Made by a program: the position numbers and the translations under genes. The notes below the pieces were generated by a model. The model searched no databases and was not told the origin of the DNA. It saw only the letters and a program-made list of their open reading frames with translations. Shown one piece after another: positions 26,101-39,826 of a stretch of 64,000 nt of DNA. The stretch spans positions 62,001 to 126,000 of the forward strand of contig JAQGEQ010000020.1 of assembly GCA_034620365.1 (NCBI GenBank), given 5' to 3'. This DNA comes from Pegea sp. RAD2-039 (taxonomy: Eukaryota; Chordata; Thaliacea; Salpida; Salpidae). Position 1 is the first letter of the stretch; every line of letters begins with the position of its first letter.

Positions 26101-29100
26101 AACTGTTTATGGATAGAAAAATGACTAACGAAAGATGTAAATAACAATTTGAAAGTTCTATTAATGTTCATATAATTAAATGTATTACATAATCTTGCAC
26201 ATATACACACTTACATCATTTATTATTCCTGTATTTGTTTACCACATCATAAAAAATTAGTATTAATACACTAACTTATTGAAAGAACTGTTTGTTTATG
26301 TTTAACATCGTAATTTTAAGTCTACTAAAAATTATAAATTTTATCATGTAAAGTTTTTGATAAAAATTGAAAAGAAATATCCATGCTAAAAAACGTTTGA
26401 TATTAAGACAGAGCAAAAGCAAACATTTAAGTAATTTTGAAAAACGTTAGTTTTTCATTCATAATGATAACTCATAAAAAGGAAATAAATAAAGTAAAGA
26501 TAACTAAGTTAAGAAAAGAATAATTGAACAAATAAAAGTTTCTTAAAAGCTTTTAAAAAACAATTTTCAAATTATTTTAGATTTCATCTACTACCAACAA
26601 CATAAATCTAATCTGTATCTGATATGATTTTTTAATGAATTTGTGGCGGCGATGAGTTACATCAAGTTGGTAGATTTTTACTTTCACTAAATTTAAGTTA
26701 AATATTCATAAAATTTTTGAATTTACAAACTTTATATTCAATAAATTTATTTAGACCATATTATATATATTATTTATCATAAATTTATTATATTATTTCA
26801 AATTTGGTATATGAAATTAGAGGAAGATATATATTTAAATAAAACTTTTGAATGTTATTTGATTCTTTTCAAGTAAAAGCTTTTAAAATTGAAGTTAAAC
26901 TATTAATAAAGTAGTATTAAGTAACTTTGTTTAATCAATATTTTATACTTTTTATTATTTGCATGTAAAATTGTAATTATACTAAAAATAGCTATCGATT
27001 GCTTCAGTAAAATTTCTACATTAGATTAGCTTTTATGAATATTATTAAAGATGATGGTAACAAAATTAGATGGACAATAAATTTATCAGCTTATATCTTC
27101 TTGGTTATCTTCAATTTAGAAAGTTGTTTTGTACAAAGTATAAAAATAGGTTTAATCGAGGACATCTGGTATAAGTTCAAAGTAGCTCCTTGTTTTGTAT
27201 AATCAAGCTTTCCGAAACATTTCCTTTAAGCTATTCTCTAATAGTAGAGATTACAGTTTAACTTTTTATCTTAGTTAAGAAATGACAGTCACATTGATAT
27301 ATTATTTGACCCTTTCCGTAATTAACGTTTTTGGAAACGCAAAAATGAACTGTCTAAGGTTACTTTTGCAACTTAACTGCTTGGTAATTGATGGTTGCTT
27401 CACTCAACAAGTTGTAATGAAGAAAAGTTCTTTCCAAAATTAAAACACTAAATCTAATTTACTGATTGAAATATTTAAATCAATAGATGAAATGTCAATT
27501 GACTTACTGATTATTATGAAAGGTATAATGAAGTATAAAACAAATTGGATTATTTTCCATGTTCCTTCTATATTTCCAATGTTGTAATGTTGACAAGATT
27601 TTCCATCCATATATATATCTGTTTTAATTTCAAAAAACATTATTTTTTCTTTTGAGAAACATAGCTTTTACAGATGTTCAACATTTGTGTATTTATCCAG
27701 AAAATATATATTTTTAACTGCTTTAGAATCATTCATGAAAAATTAGGATCTAATCAATTAGATAATCTTAAATTTATTGGTTTTAGTTGAAATTGAGTCT
27801 TCTAGTTTGTGTGATTGATTGAGTTTACAAATAACTGATTAGATATCAACTACACTTTCGGATTAATTCTTTTATTAAAAAGAAGAAAAACAACAAAGAT
27901 TTAAAAAAAGTAGATTTTTGAAGAAAAGAATAAAGTATTTGATAAGTTTAAATATTAACCAAGAAAACAAATGTAAGAAATTTATAATAATATTATTAGA
28001 AATAACTGAATATAAAGATGAAAAGTTCTCACTTGCGTTCGAAGAATTGATGTAAATTTCTGAAATATAAAAGTAACTTGTTTAATAATTATTTGATAGT
28101 TTTATTTCAACAGATATTCAATTCTTCTGATTTATTGTCGCTTAAACTGAAAAATTGGAGCAATCTTTTAGTCAAACCTAATGTGATAAGTTTGAACCTC
28201 AAAGTAAACAAAGTTTAAACTAAGTTATAAAAGTGAACAGCGATTCTATTCATTGTCTGTTTATTTGAGCTTTTTGTACTATAAAGTACGCAGAAAGTAA
28301 ACTATTTTAAACGTATATAACCTCATGTGTCTATAGAAATCTGTATTACGATATAAGTAAACTTTTCCGTTAAGTTTAAGTTAAATTCAAAAGCGAATAT
28401 TCTCTGTGTCTAAAAAGTTTGAGGTGATACCGTGACGTAAATACATTATATAAGAATTATAAGCTAATAAACTTTCAAGCCACTAAATTTTCATTTAAAT
28501 CAAAAGGATTAAAGCTAGGAATAGGCACAAAAGAATATAATTAAAAACAGAAGCATTAACAAGAACAGTAATTATTTAAAGCTTTATAAGTTAACTAGTA
28601 GTTGATTGCAAGTATACAGCTGATTAATCTTAAAATATTATATTTGAAACTTTAAAAGCTAACTAATCTGCTCAGTTTTAAAAAGATTCTATTTTTTTTA
28701 AATATATCAAAGAGAAAGCTGTGATAAATGTGACAACAGCTATTTAAAACTGTTAATCTTAATATCGTCTACAAACTTTCCGATCCATTAAATTTTCTCT
28801 AAACAAAACCTAATAAACTGTAAAAGATACAATCAACTTTAAAAGGAATGTAATTTGAACTTTCAACCTAAAGCAACTATTTGATCACATATTCCCGTTC
28901 GGGTTTATTTGTAATTTTATTCTAGTATGGTAGTTCTGAACGCTTGTGTTTAAGGAATTTAATTATATGTATTTCGATAAATAAACTTACTACAGAAGTT
29001 AATGTACAATTTAGAGGTATTCTCAAAGGAGATACCTTCAACAGTTTAATTTGAGAAAAAATACGGACTAATCTTTGATAATTCTTTTAAGTTTCCTAAA

Positions 29101-32100
29101 GAAGTCTTTTGTGACGCTTAAACAGATGATTATTTAACATCATCAATCACTAAACTCAAGATTTATTAAATGAAAAGCTGTTTTTTTGACTTTGTTTTGT
29201 TGGTCTAACATTTTGTTATTGGTAAAGACACTCAACAGAGCTGACTTGTTATCAAAATAATGTGTTCTGCTTTTGTTGGAATTAGAAATCAAAGTTATTG
29301 TCAGATTTCCAGGAAAGCACAGATAAAAATCACTTTTAAAAAAATAATCTTAAAAAATTAAGTTTTTTTGATAATATCAATGATGATAGTTTTATACCAA
29401 CCTGGTATGACAGAGTATAGGTTTTCTGAAATGTTACTGTCACCCATATCATATCCACTAAAAAAAAGAAGAAAAAATTATTGTTACAAAATAAAGGATT
29501 TTAAAATTACAAAATTATTTGCAAGTATTACTCACAGTTACTAAAAGAAAGTATATAAAAGAAAAATTTTTACAAAAAAATTAAATTACAAGTTTAAAGA
29601 TACGACTTACGGGAGAAAAATGGAGATTTCTTCTTCATCCTTTTCATCGGGATATCTACTCTCACAAAGAACGTCTCCTCCTCTATTTCCCAAGCCTGAG
29701 TAAATAAGATCTGGCATAGAGGTGCAAAAAGAAAGTGCCCAGATAACTCCACATACAACCGACGTTCGTTTCATTGTTCTCAGCTTGAAACAACATTTCA
29801 GTTAGTATGGAAACATCAGTTTCATATATAATCATCTTGTAAACACGATGTTTATTACAGGTAGTCTGATTATGACTTAAAGCTTTAGATTTGAGGCTCT
29901 TTTATAGACTTCCTGTTGTTAAAAAGGTAATTGCTGTCCATTTAAACCACAAATCATTCGCTATTTTGGTAAGTTTGCTTTTTCTAAAGATAGAACATAT
30001 CATGAAAAATTAGAATGATAGTGTAGCAGCTTTTTTTATGTATACACTCAGCTAGTTATCTTGCAAAATATTTTGTCTTGTAATATCTTGAGGTACAACA
30101 GAGTTTTGACTTTCAAAAAAGTAATTGAAGGCAAAATACGTTCGAGTAAACTATTCAATTTCACGAATGATTTCAACTGAAGACTTATTGTTTTAAGTCT
30201 ATAAAATACCGGATATCACCAAGTCACATGATTTTTGGCTAGTATTGTAGTTTATTTAATTTTACATCTTTCTTACAACTGAACTAGTTGAGATTAGTAA
30301 TTGAAAATTAGTTTGTATAATCCTATTACAAATGCATGCAGCAGTTACTTACCGGTGTTTCATTTTAGGCTTAAACTTTTGATGTTTTTCAATTTGTGTT
30401 TATTTTACATTTTCTGGGTATGTACTTGTTTAAGAAGGATAAAAACCTTTTTTTGGCAGCTTATATGTTTGAAATTATAAATGTATCAATTTAGTTTATA
30501 TAGAGATCTTAACATGAAACTCTCCTAATAAGTAGGGTCTGTTAATGATTTTAAAAGAGTTAGAAGTAAACTGGAAACCTTCCAAAATCGCAAAAGACTT
30601 TCGAATTCCCCCCGATACATTTGAAGAAAAAGTTCATTTCTTTGATCTGTTCCTCAGAGTTTTGAAAGTTTTCGACAAAATACAAAATTATACGTTTAAT
30701 GAAAATTCGATAAATTATAGAAACTTCATTTTAATATTTAAAAATATCATTTTAAATCAAAAGATTTTTTTATTTAATTTATAATTATATCTGTATTAGT
30801 AACTGAATCATTTATGTTTTACAAATGCGTGTTGAAGTCAACTTTGGTATCACTGTTAATCCATACCAATTAAAATGTATAACAAATTTGTAACCTAGTT
30901 GTCTATATAATGAAAATAATAATAAAATAATAAATAATATGTACTTTAGGCTAGATATATATTTTTATACAAATAAAATAATTTTATATTTGATTATTCA
31001 ATCTCATATCTTATGAGAGGTGCTCTAGTTTCCAACCTTTATTTATAAACTTTTGCTAAAATTATTAAACAAAAAAATTGACAACTGACTTAACGACAAG
31101 ATAAAGATTAAAAAGTCTTCTATCAATGAATTTACATGAAACCAAAACTTGCTTTTCGTTATTGAAACACAAAACGCTTTCTAAAAAAAAACAATTTCAA
31201 TAAGAAACAAATTTATCAAAATATTGAACAAGCTTTACTGGTTGAAATATAAATTACAAATTTTAGATTTTTAAAGTAATAAATATTTGATCAATTAAGT
31301 TTATTACAAAATTTTCCAAAAAATACTTAAAATTACAATTTCATTAATTCATGTAAGACTTTTTTTTATATTCAGAGCAACTTAATAGCTTTTCTTTAAC
31401 CACGTTGAAGCAGATTTATGGATGAAAGCAAAAAATTCGATTTTAAAATAAATTACTTTCCTTAAAAGTGTATGAGAGGAATACTATTATCGATGCCCAG
31501 ACTTTGAAAAATTACAAAATTCTTTTTTTTTCTTAAAAGTTGCTTCACTCGTTGAAGTTGTTGTTAGAAACATATTTATAAGAATTCCATAACTAAACCT
31601 AAAAACACTTGGCAGTAACAATAACTCAATAGCTTACTGTCTAAGTCATATCGTTTGATTTCAGTTCAACAATTCCACTTCAAACTCAAATTATTTAACT
31701 CAAAAAGACTTATCCAAACAACCTGAAGAATTTCAAACAGTTAAAGGCTTAATTGTATTACGACTAAGTCATAATTTAATTAGTACTATTTGTTTTATTT
31801 ATTACCTATTGTTTACTCATGCTTAGTTCAAAATATAAACTGACACACGGCAATATTATTTCATATTATCAAAATAAACTTACTCTCTTTAGCACTAAAA
31901 TTTCTTTAAAACCACGCTACAAAAGCAAAATATTTATGATTATAAACAAACATCGAAAGCAAATAAGAATCTAACACTCAACATTCGAAATGACTCGCAA
32001 TATATCAACTAATGTACGCAGAAAATTATGAAGTTGAGCTTTATTTAGCATTCTACCTAAACAATAAAGACAGATTCTGTTATATTTTGTGTGCACAAGG

Positions 32101-35100
32101 TCTGACAAGTTAAGCTTACAAAATTACTTATAAGATATACTTAAGATGATGCTTTAAAAGGTTTAATTGTATCTCTACATCAACTCCAGATTTACCCAGC
32201 TTTATTTCTAAGCATCTTCATAATATTTTTGTGCAAAAATGAATTTAGGTTTAAAGATTTTGAAAATTTACAAATTTATTGATGTTATTATTTATCTGTT
32301 TCTCAAAATATTTTATGCAAAATTATTAAAGTTTAATGTAATTATTAACAAAAGATCTTAAGGTATCAAAACTTGTACTTTAAGGTTTATATCAAGTTAC
32401 CATCTAAACGTATCAATCGTTAACAAGCAATCAGTCTTAATTAGCGCTTTCTGAAATGATACAAAAATATCTAATACATCAGACTAGCTGTCAAGTGTTC
32501 GTGAGAAAGCTGTAAGCTATCAAGTAGACTATCAAGACGAATTGGAAATTATAGTAACTCATGCATGTCATTTGTATTACCAGTTGTGAACGTGTGTTGT
32601 ATGCGACAGCAATATATCGGTCCACACTCATAGCGGTAAGGAAAAACACACTCGCAGTGTAGTTTAACGTCTGTAATGTTCTCGATATCCGGCATAAATC
32701 TGTAAGAAGTTTAATTAGTATCAGTTTGTGCAATCAAACATTGAGCAACATACTTTAAACAGATTTTACTTTGTTCAAATTAGTTAAGATTCTATATGAG
32801 TGAATTTTACTTGATATAATCTGACAACAAGTTCTTAAGAAAGTCAAAACAATGAATCTATTATTTATTTATAAAAAAATTACTTACTTATCTTTTAGTA
32901 GTAAAAAATATGATATGAATTATCAGGTTTTGTTAGCTATAATGTTTAATTATTGATTTTGTTTACAGTTTAAGTTATAGAAGATATAATTACTAGAAAC
33001 AAATAAAAGTTAGACAGCTTTTGAAATTAGGTGTTTTTGCAAGATGATATTGAAACTTATCTAGTTTATGACCGAAACAGAAGAGAGAAAATGTTGTTAT
33101 CACCCAGAAAACAAGATGTATGGGTTAAACAGTAAATATATTTTACAAAAACTCTTTTTAAGGAACAAACATTGAAAAGAATTCTTTCTTACCTATTCCG
33201 TATGTCCAGTTATTGGTGAGCTTGTAGAATGCAAACAGAGGAAGCATAGAGAGAAATAAGCTGTCAGCTATCGTTAGTTGTAAAACATACATTGCTGTAA
33301 CTGTCTTGGCTAAAAAAATAAAAGTTTAAAGTTTATTTTTTTTGTAGAACTTCAAAAATCTTTCTGAAAATTGTCCTTTTGTCAGTTTATTAACATAATT
33401 TAAAGATGAACAGCTTTTATATCCATGATGACTTTGGTCAAACTTAACTTTTAAAATAAAAACGATTAAAACAATTATTTAATTTCCGGGCTAGTTAATT
33501 ATATTTTTTGTTATCCAATAAAATTTTGAGTAAAATAATAGAAAAAAATTTGATAAAATTTTAATGGAGAAATTTGAAAAAAGAAGAAATCAAATTCCAT
33601 TTTCATGTAAGACTACAAAATCAATATTTTTGATATAAAAGATATTCGATTTAGTAAATATTACTAAAATTACTTTTCAGCCAAGACGAATTAGATTAAA
33701 CCCGTCTTAATAAATTCTTGACATTTTAAAAACTTATCAAGATTATAAATTAAAAAAGTATGGACTGAAACCACAAAATCAAAAACAGATTAGTAAGTTT
33801 GCTTTAACAAAGATTATTTCTAGGAATTCTTAGATAATAATTTTAACTGAAAATCGGATTCTAAAAGATAATCATCATCTTAAATTAATGTTCCACATCA
33901 GTAACCAAATCGATGTAATTATGCTTAATACACGTCACCAGCTCGCTCCCAAAGGTCTTTGTTAGTTTATCAGCTTTCTATCTTTCACATACTTTTCAAA
34001 ATAATAATTAAGATGCTCTTTTAAACTTTTATCACTATTAGGTAGCGACAAGTCGTCAAATTTTCTAATGATTTTGCTCAAATCAAATTGAAGATTATAT
34101 TGATCCCACAAACGCATAAGACTTCTTCACATAATAATTGGTAAATTTCTAAGATTGAAGCAAAATTATGAAAAAGCGAGGCAACAACTTATCGAAACTT
34201 TGTTGTAATGACGTGTTGTATGACGTCATAGCAACTAAACAAAAGTCCTGGGTACAGCTGTGAATTTCTGGAGCAGCTGCTGAAGTAACAGTTAAAAGAT
34301 TGATTCAAAAAAGTTCTCAAAATGCTTAACAGGAAGAATCATCTGAAATTGGGTAGAAGAGATCTTCTCTTGGGGCCGAATTTAACTATTTTCTGTGAAG
34401 TTTTTCCAATTTATTACTTTTCAGCTGTTCTATGCTTCCGATCTTAATAATCGCTTTTGCCGACGAATTGATGACGTCACAAGATGAGAAATGGAGCTGA
34501 TTTGCTTCCAGCTATCTTAAACTGAGGTTGTTAGATCGGTTAGAAAAGTTTTTCTGAATACTCTAGAATCAAAATCCTTTCACTTCGGTTCAAAAGATTT
34601 TAAAGTGGTTCATTTCAGTGTTAGTTGAGGCTTTACTTAATAATATCAATAAATATTATTTATTATATATATTATTATGAAATATTTGAATGTGATAAAA
34701 AGTAATACATCGTAAGAAATAACACGAAGGTTTTGAAATATTAATTATAAATCTTATATATAACTTGATATTTTCTAAAACTTATATTTAGATCGACTTC
34801 TATAGTAGGAGAAAGAAGTTATTTTGAAAAACAAAAACTATATTATATATTTTTCTACATTTAACTTTTAATTGCATATTATCTTTGAAACTTAATATTT
34901 GTCAACTTTTCTTTGAAAGCATTGATTTGAATAATCAGATATATAATTCAAAATTTTAATATTTGTTATCCATAAAAACTAGAAAATAGATAATCCATAT
35001 TTTTCAGCTGTGTTCGATGTCTGTTTAACCTCGTTGATATATTCTATGTCTGAATAATTTTCCTTGATTTATTGTAGTCATAAAAGCATGAACAAAAAAT

Positions 35101-37879
35101 AGTATTATTTAAATCAATAATTTACAAGAAATGTAGCTGGAAACACTTTTGTTTATCATCATTTTTATAATTGAAATATTTAAAGACAACTTATAAACAT
35201 TCTGTGTTTGGTTTTCAAGAAAAACTTTTAATTTATAAAGTTTTTGATTTTATCAAGCTTTTTGAGCTTCTACACTTAAAACCCGCAAAAATAGTTTTTA
35301 AAACACACTAAAGTTTGATGTTCAAGCAAAACAAATTCGAGATTGTATTGACCAATTGTATCTATCTTATAACTTGGATAAAAGAAAATGACTACATCTA
35401 ATAGAATTAGAGGAGAGGAAGCAGCATTCAAAGTTATTTTTTATTTCACAAAAAATGAAATCTCGAAAAGTAGTACATTATAATCAGTGCTTGCTGGGAA
35501 ATTGCCTATAGCATCAGTTGTCACAAGTATCCACCTGTATCTGGAAACCGTTGTTGTACACCTAACAATTTTCAGCTATTATTTTCATCCTATGTTGTTA
35601 CCCTTTATTACATCTTACATTCTATCAAATGACCTTACTTAATTGTTTAAGAGATCTTGCTACATACAGCCAAACAAATTGTTACTCAACTTTTCACTTA
35701 AAACCTAGACAAAAATGCTAATTATGCTTAAATGAAGTAATAACTAATTAATTTCAAGTTACTATATCTAACATATCAAACCACTTATAACGTCATTTGT
35801 ACAGAAATACGTCAAAATTTTCTATATTTATTTCATAACTGCATCACGATTAAAATACAAAGTTCTTTAGATTGTGATTGGTTCACCTTGAAGTTTGTAG
35901 ATAAAATATTTCCCTATTTTTTGGGGTTGATAAAAGAAAAAATTATAAAAGAGTAAGGTCTAATTTTCATTTGATATGGAAGGCTTAGCAAACCATTTCA
36001 ACTTATTTTCTGTATTTGATTGTCAAAATAGATATTTTCTTTTATGATTTGCATTAATCAAAGCTAAATTCATTTACAGATTTCATTTTTTAAGCTGACT
36101 TTGTATAATCGATAATAAAGAAACGTTTAAAGTTGATGACGATCAAGACATTCTAACTGTTTAATCATCGTTTGTTCAAAGTAGAATCACAATCAATATT
36201 TTTCGTATTAATAAGTATATCTGTAATCACAGCAGATAAAAATTGAATATTTTCAGTAAATACTTGTCTAAAACTCTTTTTTCGCAAGCGTATTATCCAA
36301 AATAGCTTTTTTTTTCTGTGTTTCAAGAAAGCACTTGTTCAAAGCGGCCAAAATCACAAAGGTATTGGGTAATTGCACACAAATACAACCCAATCAGAGT
36401 TTTATTTTTGAAAGAAACAAACGAATTTTCATATCTTTAAATAATCTGTAGAATTTTCCGATTTGGATTACAAATCACAGTAGACTTCAAAGAAACTTTA
36501 ATTTTTTCACTGGTAAAATTGGAAAACAAGATAAAGTATCAAACATAAGTTAGTATATTTTGTGTTTTGTTTGCTAATTAGTTTCTCAACTTGTGATGAG
36601 TTATCTGCTCAGTGATGGTAAGCATCTCTTTCGAGTCTAATAGCTTAAATGTTGAAATTGTAATGTTGAGATGTTGGCTTCCAGACAAAGAAAATATATT
36701 TGCAAAGTAAATATGTCTTGTACCCTTTTTGAAGCTTATTGAGCTAGTATGAGAAAGATACAATTTATTGTATTCCTATTAAGCTGACCACCAAATACAA
36801 GGATAATACCGAAAACCAAAATTAAACTTAATAGAACAAATGGAAATTTATCTATGGAACAATCTGCGTGTAAATCAATTAGTACAAAACTAATTATCAG
36901 CTGCTATCGTTAGACATTCAGTTATAAGTCGAAATACATCAAAGATCTTTTTATGATTTGGTTACAACAATAAAACTGTCATCATGAAAAGCTATTCTGA
37001 AAATTTTTTGACTTTTTATAAGATTTCTAACAATTAAAACAGAAATAGTTTTAAAAATTAATAATCAAAACTATTTTCACTTATTTGTGTAACTTGTTTT
37101 ATTTTTGATTTTAATTGGACCCTAAAATGGTTTGTTCATCTCACAAGGTTTCCGATATCGATATTAGAAAACCATTACTACATCTGATTCCATACATCTA
37201 TAGTAAGTATCCATACCTCGACAACCTTGAAAAATAAAGATATATCTGCTGTTATAAAGATCTAAAATAACAGAGCTGTTATAAAGATCTAAAACAACAG
37301 AGCATGTCCATATACCAGTCCACATTTTCTTACAGTTGCAGACTTAACAAAAAGTCTTCGATAAATCAACAGTTGTGTTTTTCTATCTTTGAGGTTATAT
37401 CTACAGATGATGAATCAATTAATCTGAGTAGAAATTTATCAGCGATTCGAGTTTGGTACTAAAGGCTTCATATTAGATTAAAAAAAGTCTATGGATCTGC
37501 CGATGCAGTCTTTCAATTCACTGCATTTTAAATCAATCAAACCGAATTAGTTTAGATTGAAACCTTTTAGAAGATTCATGCTTAGAAACAACTGTTGTTA
37601 TCGAAACATTCAGCCAAACGATTATTCTTATAAACATATTTGTACTTACCAATTTCTTTTCCTGCAATGATGACAAAGAACACAACAAGATTTAGCTGCA
37701 ATTCCAACTATTGAAAGAATGAAGTAGACACATGAGATGCTTATATCTACAGGTGAAGGTTCAAACGTTGAATTAAATTCAAAATAATCATTGAATGAAT
37801 AATCAGCCGGTTTTTCGGTTACATCAGTTGCAACGGCACAGATAAACAAAAGATGAACTGTTAAAAGTAGTTTAATCAT
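23181..37879 (-). CDS. Rhodopsin-class neuropeptide GPCR (galanin/allatostatin/somatostatin-like), 10 exons, frameshift in exon 1
   Basis: Plasma-membrane peptide receptor of about 490 residues if the frameshift is discounted. Exons: 37650-37879, 33193-33309, 32581-32699, 29611-29783, 29402-29457, 28033-28059, 27508-27618, 25603-25997, 25388-25543, 23181-23270. Exon 1 encodes a signal-peptide-like start, an acidic extracellular segment with an N-glycosylation site (NST), and TM1. Exon 2 has TM2 with the conserved Asp (LTIADSLFL). Exon 3 has the TM3 Cys and DRY (AMSVDRYIAV). Exon 4 has the TM4 Trp and the loop-2 Cys. Exon 7 has TM5 with its Pro (FIIPF). Exon 8 has TM6 (CCWFPHH) and TM7 (NSAINPLLY), then a basic tail. 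Phases match at all junctions except that exon 1 holds one extra base within TM1 (near 37692). The CWFPHH and NPLLY motifs suit the galanin/allatostatin/somatostatin group; the ligand is unknown. Intron retention after 25388 would give a shorter C terminus ending at 25382. Confidence 0.85.
34219..34230. promoter_or_regulatory. Full CRE palindrome (first of two) in GPCR intron 1
   Basis: A perfect 12-base palindrome TATGACGTCATA contains the consensus cAMP-response element TGACGTCA, the site for CREB/ATF-type bZIP factors. It is flanked by GTTG and GCAAC, which extends the symmetry imperfectly. A half-site TGACGT lies just upstream near 34209. The position is inside the first, 4.3 kb intron of the peptide receptor gene. 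Function is inference. Confidence 0.4.
34472..34479. promoter_or_regulatory. Full CRE palindrome (second of two) in GPCR intron 1
   Basis: A second exact TGACGTCA, 251 bases after the first. An exact 8-base CG-containing palindrome is rare in DNA this AT-rich, and two in one short patch that is less AT-rich than its surroundings suggests a regulatory element or part of an old repeat. No promoter or exon is evident next to it. Confidence 0.4.
37248..37301. repeat. 27-base tandem duplication
   Basis: Two adjacent copies of a 27-base unit beginning GCTGTTATAAAGATCTAAAA differ at a single position (T versus C near the end of the unit). They lie in GPCR intron 1. This looks like a recent local duplication; no known function. 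Confidence 0.85.
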
Positions 37880-39563
37880 TTTTCAAATATTCTTCAGAGC
37901 TGCAAAATAAGAAATTGTTAGTTATGTTTACTTTGATGAAAATAAATCCTTTTTTATAGTAACAAGTAACATTTTTATGAATTCACTAAAATATTAGACT
38001 ATTCACTAGTTCTTCTTATGAGTTTTAAATGAAAGATTCAAGCATTATTAAAAATTAGAAAAACCTTTCAATTTCAAAGTAACCTTAAAGTAACCTGAAA
38101 TTAGCTGGTTTCTTTTGTGCAATTCGGACAAAACTATTTGCCGTTCAGCTCAATAAAAGCAACCAATTAAGTGGTCGGTCGCATAAACTTGAACAAAAAT
38201 CAGATTTCCTTTTTAGTTCAAAAAGGAGCATGTTAAAAAATACAGTAGCTACTTCAACAAAAAAAACCTTCACATTAGATTATTCTGATTACCCCTTTCA
38301 CTTCCTTATCTTCAATAAACTATAATAATCAAACCATGTTGTTATATTTTCTTTTATATAACTTCCTCGCCAAATACGTTATTTGATAAGCTTGTAAATC
38401 AAACGTCTACTAAATTATTTGAACGTAAGGATGTCTAGGTATTTTTTACTACTAGAAACTAACACAGTTGAAATTGGAACAAGACTTTTAAATAAATTCA
38501 ATTTCATTTGATATCAGAACATACGTTTCATCAGTTGCTACACCCTTTTCGTATTTTAAGGAGATATTAACATCAAAATATTTACAACTAAAAATTGAAA
38601 CTTGTAATGTTTAATGGATTTAATCTTTTTGATTATCAATATTTGATAAGTTAGAATTTGGAATCAAAATAGCCAATCACGTAACTTTTTCTTCTTTTAT
38701 TAGTACTAATAGTCTGGTAAAATTTGACCAACTGGCCAATAACGTCATTGAAAAATTATTTATCCGTTTGAAGCCGTCATCAAAAGTAAGATACAGCACA
38801 ATACAGATAATTATTCCAAATTAATCATTTTAGTAGTTTATTAAAAAAAACTATATTTATATATATATATTTATACTTATCATTAATTCAAAAGTAACTA
38901 AATAAAAGTTATTTTCTTGAATTATATTTTATTCTTTAAAATTCTTTCTAATCTTGAACAACTGTTTACAGTTTTTCTTTCATTTTAAAGTCCAAAATAA
39001 TGAAGTAATAAAAATCATTTAATTTTAAAATAATAAATTTTTTTCACTAAAACCATAATTTCTGAGTTTTTAAAATTTCCGGTAAGAAAATAAGTCGGTA
39101 GAAGCAAATCTGATTGTATCTACTATCAACCCTTTTATTTCTTCGATCCAATTTTGATTATTGAGTTTAGTATTGTGATAAGGTGACTCGCTATCAACAT
39201 CATCAGGCTTTGATGTTACTGTGGCAGGAATCTCACTTACATCAAGTAGTAAAAAAAAGTTGAATCGATTAGAATCTTTGATGGCAGCAGAAGGTGGTAA
39301 TAAAAACGTCTTCACGGATAAGAGCTTTTTACCTCTTAAGTTTTTGTAATTTAGCTGAGAAAGCTTAAACGAAAACATTTTATTATCTACATCTACAAAC
39401 TACAGAGCTGTAAAAGATTCTGGCATCTCAGTTACAACATCCAAATTTATACAATCCTTTTCTAATCATTTAAAAACTTTCAAACAATTTAAACTTTGTA
39501 GATCTGTGTAAACAGCTCAACAATAACTTGCCTCATATTTTCAACGACAGAATAATGAGATAT
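37880..39563. other. Intergenic, upstream of the GPCR
   Basis: AT-rich DNA directly upstream of the receptor start codon, so it should include the promoter and 5' UTR. A TA-rich run lies near 38856-38875. An open frame of 102 codons at 39070-39378 on the minus strand was considered and not accepted. No other feature recognised. Confidence 0.45.
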
Positions 39564-39826
39564 TTATTGAAGTAAGAGTAACTTGTCATATAATTCCCTT
39601 GTGGACTTGTAATTTTCCCTGGTGGCTTTACTAACGGTGAAGCTGGCGAAGACGCAACAAGTAACATACAAGCTATACTTTTGTTCGTAATACTCGCTTA
39701 AATACTCTCACAGAAGAGACTTACTTCTTCTTCTTCTTTTCTCTCTTTGTTCTCAGGAAGTTTTGTAGTGAAATACAACTTCGACTGAAAGTCTGAAACA
39801 AACTTTCTGCTCCTTGTCAAAATCAT
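39564..39826 (-). CDS. Putative two-exon small membrane protein, about 71 residues
   Basis: Unrecognised and weakly supported. Exon 1 (39725-39826) starts with ATG and encodes 34 residues with a Ser/Arg/Lys-rich beginning (MILTRSRKFVSDFQSKLYF), then a Lys/Glu run, and ends in phase 0 at a textbook gtaagt donor. A 47-base intron follows, the same length as the SOX intron 9587-9633. Exon 2 (39564-39677) encodes a short hydrophobic segment (LYVTCCVFASFTV) and then a charged tail with TRENYKSTRELYDKL before the stop. An N-terminal basic stretch without acids plus one possible membrane span could fit a small mitochondrial inner-membrane subunit, but that is a guess. Exon 2 is open in a second frame as well (SPASPLVKPPGKITSPQGNY), so the reading frame is not settled. 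Confidence 0.3.

Noticed and set aside
30545..30784. Plus-strand open frame of 79 codons in a GPCR intron
   Set aside because: The second half is typical AT-rich Asn/Ile/Phe/Lys sequence, and no domain or splice partner was found.
39070..39378. Minus-strand open frame of 102 codons upstream of the GPCR
   Set aside because: About two frames this long are expected by chance in this much DNA. It has an internal gtaagt, no recognisable domain, and no exon partner with matching phase.
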